From: Perkinsus olseni
Taxonomy: Eukaryota > Perkinsozoa > Perkinsida
Assembly: GCA_013115125.1 (NCBI GenBank)
Contig: JABANN010000073.1
Location: 1 to 64,000 of the forward strand
Length of the DNA: 64,000 bases
Reading direction: 5' to 3'
Part shown: positions 54,653-64,000 of the stretch, in pieces
Position numbering within the stretch: position 1 is the stretch's first letter
How the letters are laid out: the number at the start of each line of letters is the position of its first letter
Notes under the pieces: generated by a model
Seen by the model: the letters and a program-made list of their open reading frames with translations, nothing else
Told to the model about the DNA's origin: nothing
The model's database searches: none
Position numbers and translations under genes: made by a program

Positions 54653-57600
54653 ATGGCATCTACAGAAGCGGTCACCCAAGTTCGCGTGGCGAACCTTTGC
54701 TGTGTGCTGGAGGCCGACTTAGTGAACGACGTGCTGAAGGCCCAGCCTGGGGTTAGGAGGATCGTTGTCAACACAGTTACTAAAATAGCGACTGTGGAAC
54801 ACGATAGCGAGCAGATCAGTGCCGCGGACATCTGCAAGTACTACGGTTGTGGGTATTCGATCGACAGTACGTGACTAAATCTCCTCTTGCTGAAGTGATT
54901 CGAGTAGGTAGAAAATTCCCAACTCTCCATTGGACCACTCAGTGGTTGCGCGGTGGGCTCTCATATTCAAGCAGGGTCTTCATAACATGTACTGAACGGA
55001 GTACATGATGTTCAGCCCCACGTGGTCAGTTCATGATGGAATAAGATTTTGTAGTGTCACGTCGTCACCGTCACGGGGCCAGTTCAGCTACTGGTTAAAC
55101 GGTCTCTTTCAGCCTCCTGAACGGGAAGCTGCTGGGAGCCTCTTTGGTACACACGGGCATCGAGGGTGAAGCTTCTGAAGGGACAGTCATCCGCCGAATG
55201 CGTTGCCAGGCCCTGCTAGAGTGCCTGGTTATCGCACTTCAAATTGGATCGATTTGCTGGGGTAAGTCATCGCTACAGGGCTCCAAGTTGAAATAGAATA
55301 TTGCGTTTTTTTGGAATTTCTCTCCCAATTTGACGTGTTTCGGGCTGAGACTTGGTAGGGTATGCTAACACATCCCACTGTAGATACCCTATGAGTTTCA
55401 GCTACCATCTCGCGGTGGTAGACGAGAACTGGGAAGTTAGCTTGAAAAAGCTGCCAAATAGAAATAGAATATACACTGTAAATTTTACCCTGAAATCCGC
55501 GTTTTTGCTAGAGAATCACGAAAAATAATGCGAATCAGATAATGAGCTGTACGCCAATCGAAAAGCCGCGTATTCAATACCTTTACCTAGATGTTTCATG
55601 TGAAGAGTTGACCTAACTTGCTAGAAAGCGCAGCTGGAACTTAGCCGTTCCCGATTTGCACCTTTTCACGTGTAATATGGTACATTTTGAGGTTAACTAT
55701 CTCTTTCGCCTCGTTGCCTATGAACTCTCTCCAACTCGTCTACCACCGCGAGATGGTAGCTGAAACTCATAGGGTATCTATAGTGGGATGTGTTAGCATA
55801 CCCTACCAAGTCTCAGCCCGAAACACGTCAAATTGAAAGAGAAATTCCAAAAAAAACGCAATATTCTATTTCAACCTGGAGCCCTGTATACCTGTCCTCG
55901 TTCGGCACTGGGCACCATCTTCGTTGCAGCTGACTCGGTTGGGCATCGCATTCCCTGTTAGGCTCCCTCATTCCTCTTATCATCGGGTTTTGCCTCTCTT
56001 ACTCTCTTTTTATGAGCGCTGGACGAGCCCTGGCGATGAAGAAGTTCACCAATGTATCGGTGAGTCACCGCGTATCTTGCACGGGCCAGAAAGATTCCGT
56101 GACCATCAGGTCCTCATGCTGCTAGCTGCTGTAGGAGCAGTAATCAACATGCAATGGACCGAAGCCGTGCTCGTTGGCACAATAGTCAACGCGTCCGACT
56201 TAATTCAGGTGAACAGCGTGCGTGTCTCAACAGGCAGACAATTCCGACGCCACTAGCTCGTGTTCAGACGTACATGGGCCTCCGCGTGACGGCGTCGCTT
56301 GCAGAAGCATCAGTTTCCACGGAGAGCCCGGTCGCTATACTAGCGGACTCGAGGAAGATGGTCGAAGTGAATGACTTGCAGGTGTGTGTCGGTTATTGCT
56401 CCCCCACTTGACTATCGTTCTTCCCCGCGATATCACCGTAGCTGATATTCCACTGTTCTCTCATGATCATGGGAATGAATATACTTACTTGGTTCATCGT
56501 GATCTACCTACTACTCCTTCTCATGCGTTTTTGTTCAGGTTGGCGATCGCATTCTCATCCGTACTGGAGATTCCATTCCTGCGGACGGCGTGGTGATTGA
56601 CGGCAACGCGAGTGTTGACGAGAGCAGACTCACTGGTATACGATGTTGTTGCGCCTAGGGAGGGTACATCGTCGTATGTGCAGGAGAATCTATACCCGTG
56701 TACAAGACGAAGGGTTCGAAGGTTTTCAGCGGCACATTGATTGTGAAGGGAGCTCTCCCTATCGTGGAGGTGAGAGGTCCTTGCGAGAACCGTATTAGGA
56801 ATAAATACCCTCGAGGCGCAGTCGGACGATCGTCGGTCCAAAGCACCGCCGGAGTATATATCGCTCAAGCTTCAGTCATTGCATGGGGAATTATTGATTA
56901 CTGGCTCAGCCCGAGTTACGGCTATAATACAACTGTGGGTGGATCACTCTCAGGTCACTGCCCGAGTTGGTCGGACCCAGAAAGTTACAGATTTGATACA
57001 GGAGGCTGCTGGCCAACACACCCCTCTGCAGGATACGGTCGAGACCTTCGCAAAGTGAGTCCTCTTCAATGACATCAGTCAGGAGGGACTGTTTTTTCAC
57101 TCCCCCCTTTCCTCTCAATAATCACACAGGTACTACACGCCTTTAGTCGTCATCCTATCTCTCGTGACGGGGCTCTATTGCTGGTCCCTCGAGCGTGGCG
57201 TCATCGTTCTCGTGGCCGCCTGCCCGTGCAGCATAGTTATGGCTGCTCCGGTGGCATACATGACGGCCATCGTCACTTGTAAGCTCTGGTATTCCGTTTA
57301 TTCGATTGTTCACTTTAAGGCTGCACTGACAGGTCTAAGACGTTTTTGCGGCACTGTGATCAAATCCCCCTCTGTTATCGAAAGTTTGGCTAAGCTGGAG
57401 CTCGTGGCCTTCGACAAAACTGGCACGTTGACACAGGGTGGGTCTCCGGATGCTTCTTCCCTCCGCACAGCGAGTGAAAAAAAGCACAAACCGTCCGGGA
57501 CAGACTGCTCAGCGAGGGCTCGCCTCGGAGAGAGGTTGATCATGACTATAGGTTGCTCTCAGGTGAGCATCATGTCACTTCAACGGAACTTTTCCCTGCG

Positions 57601-59278
57601 GCCAGAGCTCTAGGAGAGAAAGGTGTCTTGAGACTAGCGGCAGCTGTTGAGTCGTTGAGTCCTCATCCACTGGCCAGTGCTGTTGTCAACTACTACACCG
57701 GTGAGTCAATCTCATCTTTCTCGACTCTATCAGCATGTCTCGGTCAGGCTGCGCTGCCTCCTATGTCGGCGGGTCGTCCTCGTTGCCCTCGGTTGAAAAC
57801 TACAAGACCCTTGACGGTAACGTCGGAGTAGGGGGATCGGTCGAAGGCAGAGTACGTAACAACTCGACATCGCGACGCTAAAAATTCTCTTTCTTCAGGA
57901 AATTCTCATTGGCGGTCCTGCCATGTTGGAGAGCCTTCGGATTGAAGCCGAAGGGGTCACGGAGGGCTCCGCTGCCACGATTTTTGTCGTCATTGATGGT
58001 CAAGTGGGAACGTCTTCCGACTGTGACGCAGCACATCACTGTTCTCCGCCTCATTCAGGTCGCCCTCTCTCTGCAGCTACAAGATTGTATTCGTCCCGGC
58101 GCCGTGGAAGCTCTACGCGGTCTCGGCAAACCAACGTTCATGCTCACGGGAGATAGAGCCTCTGTTGCTCGCGACGTGAGTGTTAATAACCTACTATATT
58201 TCTTAGTGAACTCCACATCATGTGGACCATGTGGACCACATGGTCACTTTGGATTTCGAACATGATTATATGAATATCTCGTCTCAGCACTACACGCAAC
58301 CCTAACAGAGTTCTTTCCGACATCAACGCCTTTGTGGATCCACACGGTTTTGAGTGATGCCACTTTTCTCCTCAGGTTGCTGCGGAGCTCGGTGTCGATG
58401 ACTACAAAGCCGATTTACGCCCCGGTGACAAGTTGGAGTTTATAAGAGACTATCAGTCGTCGGATCCGAAGACACTTCCACTCGCACATCCCAAAATGGG
58501 TGCTAGAATTTCACACCCCGTTATGATGGTTGGTGACGGCCTCAACGATGGGCCAGCACTCGCCCTCGCAGCCGTCGGGGTTTCCTTCGCCAGTCCCTGC
58601 AAGGCCGTTTCCGAGAAGGCCGCCGACATCATCATCACGGACCCAAATCGCGGCCTCTTCTTACTCGGTCAGATCATGCAGCTCGGTGCACGCGTGCGCA
58701 ACGTCGTCCGTGAGAACTTGGGCATCGCCATGTTCACCAAAATTGTCGTTGTCGCCGTTGGTGCGGCGGGCTACATCCCTCTTTGGGCCTCCGTGCTTTC
58801 AGACGGTCTGTGTCTGCTCCTAGTCATGGCTAATGGCGCTCGGCCGTTGGACTGGAAGCCAAGTAACAAGGCCATTATGGACACGTTCGCTGAGGAGGCG
58901 ACTGCAGTTCGATCCGCAGTGGCTACGGCACCGCCAAAGAAGCAGACTGTCTGCTCGCCTGGATGCAAGAAGCCTTGCTGTAGCAAAGTAGAAGTGTGCA
59001 AGAAACAATGCTGTAGTGTTCCGAAGACGGTACCATCTCAAGAGCCATGCAAAAAGCAGTGCTGCAGTGGCCCGAAGAACGCCTTGACCTCAAGAACTTG
59101 CGGAGGCACAGCTGCTGACGTGGGTCACGATAGTTTTGAAGTGAACCAGAAGAAATGTTGCTGTACTGACCAGTGCACCGTCGCTACGGCGGACTCTGCT
59201 TGCGGATCGGCTGCAGGTCAAGGATGCTGTGCAGACGCTAAGAGAGGACAGACTGGGCAAAGGGTTGAGGCGTCGTAG
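54653..59278 (+). CDS. P1B-type heavy-metal ATPase (Zn/Cd-like) with Cys-rich tail
   Basis: Transition-metal exporter. Fifteen exons close in phase: 54653-54870, 55113-55261, 55962-56059, 56110-56208, 56238-56381, 56539-56635, 56684-56769, 56954-57054, 57130-57278, 57333-57437, 57563-57700, 57748-57851, 57899-58003, 58059-58175 and 58376-59278 (870 residues). Domain order: an HMA domain with a CC site (NLCCVLEAD, as in plant HMA2-like Zn pumps rather than CxxC), two N-terminal spans, actuator TGESIPVYK, CPC membrane motif (57221-57229), phosphorylation site FDKTGTLTQG (57412), SPHPLA, GDGLNDGPALA, then a tail with five or more CC pairs (KPCCSK, KQCCS, KKCCC, QGCC). The ATG is eight bases after an AG at 54643-54644. 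Intron 2 hosts a transposon. Confidence 0.93.
55274..55888. mobile_element. Foldback MITE-like element with TA duplication
   Basis: An inverted-repeat element in intron 2 of the heavy-metal ATPase gene. Termini are CAGGGCTCCA.GTTGAAATAG (55276 onward) and the complement ending at 55886, flanked by TA on both sides (55274-55275 and 55887-55888). The arms are about 151 bases (55276-55426 and 55735-55886) with few mismatches, and the roughly 300-base centre codes for nothing. TA target duplication with CAGG termini suggests mobilisation by a Tc1/mariner-type transposase, which is not present here. Confidence 0.82.
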
Positions 59279-59507
59279 ACAGTCAAAGTAACGTCGCCTG
59301 CTGTTGATCTTCGATGAACTTATAAACCCGCAAAACTCCTTTCCACTGCCAAAGCCAACGTTCGCTTGCTGACTATGCTCGGCAATGATACGTAGTTCTT
59401 ACACTGATGTCCAGCTTGCTTGTTTCGTTTCATTTGTGCTAGAGGGCTGTCGTGTTTTCAATACGTGCTGTACTTTTTACGGAGTTAATTTGAACTAATT
59501 AATCCGA

Positions 59508-60924
59508 ATGGCCGGCAAGAAGCCATCGACGGATTGTGCTAGTGCCTCCTTACCGATGAAAAAAATATCGATTCGATGTGCGTCTCACGGAGAAGTGAGT
59601 TCACATCAGCAGTGAAGAAAGTGGAGACCCGTATGCAGATTAATCGACCTACATGCGTGAAGAGAGTCTGTAGCCTCCCACAGATAGGAGAAAAGAGAAA
59701 AAAGCCGGAATGGAGCTACCGCCACGGTGTTGTATTCTCCTGGCAGAATGACCTACTGAATGCTAATCTTCGGAGCTATTTCGACCGGTAAGTCCCCAAT
59801 CGCCTGGATCTCGGCGTCATCGTTTCGATTGCATAATTACACTCCGATGTAGCGCGTATATGCACTTGCGCACAAGAACTGTGCACATCGCTGAAAGTCT
59901 AACTAGCCGGCGTTGGACTATGAACTTCCACAAGTTACCTCCTCGTGCGCGTAGCCACTCGTTTTAGGGAGATCAACAGGTATTGAAAAAACTCGAGCCG
60001 GGAATTTTTCCTGTCGAAACTGTCGAAGACTTCGAGCTGACTTCGAACTCATTGTGCTCAAAAGGGCCTTTCTTCTAAATTATTTAGGTGGCGCGACCCT
60101 CCGGACAACAGTGGTCAATCACATCAGCCCATGTTCCTCAAGCCTTCCTGGACGCTATCGCTGCCCGCATCATCGGATGACAAGATGCCGGAGAAGCTGC
60201 CATCTGCAATTCTTCCCAGACTCGATGTAGACTTCGAACGGATGGCAGCGAGAAATCCAACTGGGCCCGTAAGCATGATGAACGGGGATTCGCTGTGCAT
60301 CTCCTCAACGTTTATTCAGTGCGGTTTCATGGTGCCATTAACTAAAGGAGAGAAAGTCCGCCGCAAGAGACGGAACGAGTCACCTCGTCCGAAGCCGGGC
60401 TGGCTGACGTAAAATTGTCCTTACTGAAGGCGCCAGTCTCACCTCGTTTCGGTTTTCTCTCAGACAACATCATATCTGCTTCTGCAAGGATAATCATCTC
60501 TACCACAAAAACTATCGTGAATACTTTGATGTTCCGAAAAAGTTACTTTGGTAGCGGCCGACGGACCTGTCCTCAACTACCATGTCCTCACCACACATAT
60601 GTCGATACGTTGCTGTGTTCAAATCGAATTCACTAGCCTTGCGCCAAGTTGGCTGTTGGGATTGGGAGTAGGACTGATTAATCCAAGCAATATGCTGAAG
60701 ATTCGAACGTGCAATCACGAGCACGTGCTATCCACTCGGGGACCTCTATAAGCGCAACACAATCAGCGATGCGCTTCACCCAGATAGAAGGTTTCACACT
60801 CGAGACCACCGTCCCGAATAACCAGGAGGGGCATCACAGTGCTCTTCATCCACGGATAGACAACTTACAACTCAAAACACAGTTCAGGCAGAAGCGCGTG
60901 CAAATGTTACGTAAGCAGCGATAG
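59508..60924 (+). CDS. Uncharacterised protein with a 12-base microexon
   Basis: Exons that close in phase: 59508-59594 (MAGKKPSTDCAS..), 59639-59787, 59968-59979 (12 bases), 60088-60268, 60320-60408 and 60464-60550. A final frame ends with TAG at 60922-60924, but its junction is not resolved. The protein is basic and rich in Trp/Tyr/His (EWSYRHGVVFSWQNDLL, HHICFCKDNHLYHKNYREY). No transmembrane segment. I do not recognise the family. A conserved small axonemal or cytoskeletal protein is conceivable, but this is a guess. The closing of phase through such a short exon supports the model. Confidence 0.55.
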
Positions 60925-61069
60925 AAAGATAGTTTAAATTAATATACCACAAACGATGAAAAATGAATGCGAAGTCACAATGGTTCCATGGCAACGACTG
61001 GGCAGTACGGAAGATAATGAAACGATGCGTTCGATTACGAGTCTCACGGCGAAAACACACAACACGAGT

Positions 61070-64000
61070 TCACGGCTTAGCATCGGACCAGTTCGTGCCA
61101 GTAGCAATATCTACGTCTAGGTTAATCAACATTCGGTAATCAGGTTTTATATCGGCGAAGGGATGCTCCATGAGATCTCGTACAATAGGAACGGCCTCGG
61201 CAGCATTCTCCTCCGGCCCTTCAAGAATCACTTCGTCATGTACCTGTGGATCAGAGTGACGAGATAAACGAGGATGTCGACTAGCTCACTTGCATCACTA
61301 TCCGGAACCCCATACGCCGTAGTCTCTCATCCCGATCGACCCGGAGCATGGCCATCATGGCGATGTCGGCTGCCGAGCCTTGGATGACGAAATTTACAGC
61401 TGCACGCTCGGACCTCCCCGAATACCTGAGGAGGATCGGCATTCGCGTTAACTACAGGCCCAACCGTATAGGGCTCGATCGTTTGAATACTCTACTTTCG
61501 CAGCTTATGCTTGATGTGAGGGAACCTCCGGTGGCGGCCGAGTATGGAGGTGGCATGCTGGGTCTCCCGCGCTTGCTGAACGATCTGACAAGGAGCCTAC
61601 GGAGACTGAACAGCATGGCTGATCACACCTCTGCCTTCCACCGTTCCACTCCCTGCTTGGCATTATTCCACCGCCTGAACATGTCCCTAACCTCAGTGAC
61701 AGGCAAGTCCATCTCCTCTGCTAGACTTCTCTCCGTTTTTCCATAGGCTATGGAGAAGTTCATCACCTGTGTTTTGAAAATGATGCGCACATATAGGTGA
61801 GAAAAGCATCTCCGACCTTGGCACGCTGACGTTGATTCGAGAACTTGCTTTTGACACTGGGGACGCCTGGATGAGCTTTGGCATCATCGATAACAACCTT
61901 AACACGAGTTCAATAGCATTCTGCCGGCCGTTAGCCGTGACCTACCGATCCATTAGCGACCGCCTCCGCCACCTCAGGGAACAGGTCCACAGCGCACTGT
62001 GAGTGGATATCACCACCCTCATTCAGTTGCCTTATCATAGCCTCGCATTTTGACATATGGGCCAACACTCTCAGTTCCAGCTGCGAGTAGTCTCCAACGA
62101 TCAGTGTGTTCCCTGGGCGAGCGCTGAATGCCTTCCTGACGGAGTAGAGGTCGTTGTGAGCGCTCGGAGGGTTCTGCAAGTTCGGCTTCCGACAGCACAG
62201 GCGCCCTGACAGTATCACAAATCTCCGCTAAGGTCGAGCTGCAAGCAAGCGATTCGCATGCTAATCTAGCGCCAGGTCGAATTGCCCAGGAATCACCAGT
62301 CGTTGTGTCCAGTGCCAGACTAGGATGGATCCTCCCGAACCCCTCCTCGCCGTCCTTTATTCTCTCTATCAACGGCGATAGGACCGACGTTATTGCCGCG
62401 GATATCCTGATACACCGCTGAAGATGCCATAGTAGACGACATACCTAGCAAGAGATAAAGATGCGCACGCGCACGTATGGTTTAGGCGTACGCTCGCAGC
62501 ATGCTCATGGCCGCGGATCGGTTCCAACTGGTGGTAAGCATGGCCGTAAATGCCCTTGTAAGGGTCGCCAGCGAAAGCTCTTAGAATAGCTGACTCGACC
62601 TGGGGGAGCGGATGGACAACGATGTTGCAGGATGACCGTTGCTCGGAAGAAGCATCCGCAGGGCAGGCTCACTTTAGGCCATCCGCTGGGGGCGTAGTTG
62701 CTGAGCCTCTCTCTACCGTAGATATAGGCTATTGGCTCGAGGCTGAGCCCTCGGATCAGAAAGCGTTGCTTAGACGACGATGGGGAAATGGGAAACTCCA
62801 TGAAGGGCGGAACCCATTCCGCCTGTTCTCCTGATTTGACTCGACGAGCGACCCATCGCAAACGGTCTGCCTCGTCCGGGTTCCCGAAGAGAAGCTGCCG
62901 TATTTGTCTGGCTGATCTCGGGTTGATGAACTCCGCCTGCGGGTTCAGCGGCCGACCTCGGCGATCTGATCATGAATCAAGCTTCCCGTCGGAAATTGTG
63001 CATCCATATGAGCCAAACTCCGAGAAACCAGTGGTCACGCTGCAGACGGATCAACGCGAACAGAGCATTCCTTTCCTCAGATGCCACTCGCAGCCGCATA
63101 AGTGAGGGCAGTGAGCGACTCGCCAATATGAACGGACCTGTTAATGATTGGGCTAACGTCCGGAAGGCGTCTTTGTGATGCTCGAGATCTCCCTGGGCTG
63201 CGGTCAGCTGGTGCAACAGATACTCTCTGTTAGCTCCGAAACCTCGACGTTCGATCTCGACCAGGAGCTCGGTGAAATGGCGATAGAACTTCACCGCGAA
63301 TTCAGACATGGACAAGCCAGTGTACCTAACCAGCATCCATTCGACATTCATATGGCTTCAGTGACATATTCTTCATAGAAGTACGACGGGCACCTCGTAG
63401 AAGTAAGCATATTGAAAACAATCATTGTTCCAGGTACTCAATGGTGTCACGCAGTTTCCCTATAAGAGCCTCGCACAGAGAAACTGGCACAAACCAGTGC
63501 CAGCTGCACAAACTACTCTTACTCGAGCATGAGAGAAAGCACTTGTGCACTGAAAGTTGAAAGGGAGGATTTACATCTCAGGATTCTTCAGTCCGTTCAA
63601 AGTTATCGCACTCCCCCGGATCTTGTGTTCAAGAGGTTCCTTCCACAACTCTGTACACCATTCTTGACCTCGCAAGGTATCGGTGAGGCGCTGAGGAAGA
63701 GCTCAGCTAAGAAGCACGCGCTCAGAGGATTCATCGGGGCCTCTTACACGATAGAGCATGAACGTAAAATAGGCGTCATCGGCTGCGTACTTCAACCATT
63801 CGCCAAATTTCTCTTCGCTGCAGTGAGCTTCCAGGCCGCCAATACCAAGTTTGCCGGCGAACCTAGACGGGAGAACATAGGCTGGTTACTCCCGGTGCAA
63901 ATCACTACTTCTCCTTATACGACGGAGGTTCTTTCGGTGCGATGCCGAACAAGCTAACTAGTCGCTTGAGCTGGTAGCCTTTCCCGGGCCCCGTATGTTG
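61070..64000 (-). CDS. Family A DNA polymerase (Pol I-like), 5' end beyond the window
   Basis: DNA polymerase of the Pol I/POLQ superfamily, probably organellar or repair-related. In coding order from the right edge: an exon near 63840-63745 with EWLKYAADDAYFTFMLY, like the last motif of the 3'-5' exonuclease domain; the thumb entry around 63350 (FTELLVEIERRGFGANREYL); INPRSARQIRQLLFGN near 62900; RKPNLQNPP and motif A VGDYSQLELRVLAHMS near 62100; motif B NFSIAYGKTERSLAEEMDLP near 61750; IQGSAADIAMMAMLRVDRD near 61350; and motif C VHDEVILEG near 61220. The TGA is complementary to 61070-61072. Bacterial-length spacing, the exonuclease-like module and the absence of a visible helicase domain favour a plant/protist organellar-type enzyme. 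At least eight exons; not all joins resolved. Confidence 0.85.

Overview
This window is nuclear DNA of an intron-dense protist and contains no bacterial-style operons. Genes lie on both strands and are split by short GT-AG introns, mostly about 40-250 bases. Several start codons sit just downstream of a pyrimidine-rich AG, as expected where a 5' leader is spliced on. One enzyme carries a two-part signal-plus-transit style leader. I infer an alveolate and favour a perkinsid (Perkinsus-like), because these organisms trans-splice a leader and keep a relict plastid. No single marker here proves that. A run of N at 40948-41045 and two one-base frameshifts in conserved genes suggest a draft assembly.

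Layout. 236-2010 (-): ABCG half-transporter. 2602-12860 (+): four tandem paralogues of a ten-exon START-domain (lipid-binding) gene. 13129-14397 (+): soluble inorganic pyrophosphatase with an organelle-type leader. 15018-16079 (-): intronless uncharacterised protein. 18779-22849 (+): P5-type cation ATPase. 23310-25912 (+): leucine-rich-repeat gene with an acidic tail region. 26666-28541 (+): coiled-coil, Ser/Pro-rich protein. 28721-29548 (+): AMSH-like JAMM deubiquitinase. 29920-30967 (+): unknown protein with an N-terminal hydrophobic leader. 31224-34346 (+): three small multi-pass membrane proteins. 35250-37366 and 37406-40082 (+): a tandem pair of ACT-HAD phosphoserine phosphatases, of which the first has lost its catalytic residues. 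40500-41880: minisatellite with an assembly gap. 42646-44340 (-): DUF218/YdcF-like protein. 44877-46699 (-): OLA1 GTPase. 47087-49772 (+): GT34-type glycosyltransferase. 49884-51671 (+): short-chain dehydrogenase. 52032-54374 (+): secretory glycosyltransferase with a DxD motif. 54653-59278 (+): P1B heavy-metal ATPase with a Cys-rich tail and a foldback transposon in one intron. 59508-60924 (+): unknown protein with a 12-base exon. 61070-64000 (-): family A DNA polymerase, cut by the window edge.

The genes are a eukaryotic mixture rather than one pathway. The themes are membrane and lipid transport (ABCG, START array, P5 and P1B ATPases), secretory glycosylation and serine synthesis. The two most unusual items are the START array, whose members differ in their predicted lipid anchor, and the active/inactive phosphatase pair.

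Exon joins were worked out by hand from splice consensus, reading phase and comparison between paralogues. Where every phase closes, the model is stated as resolved; elsewhere only the secure exons are given.
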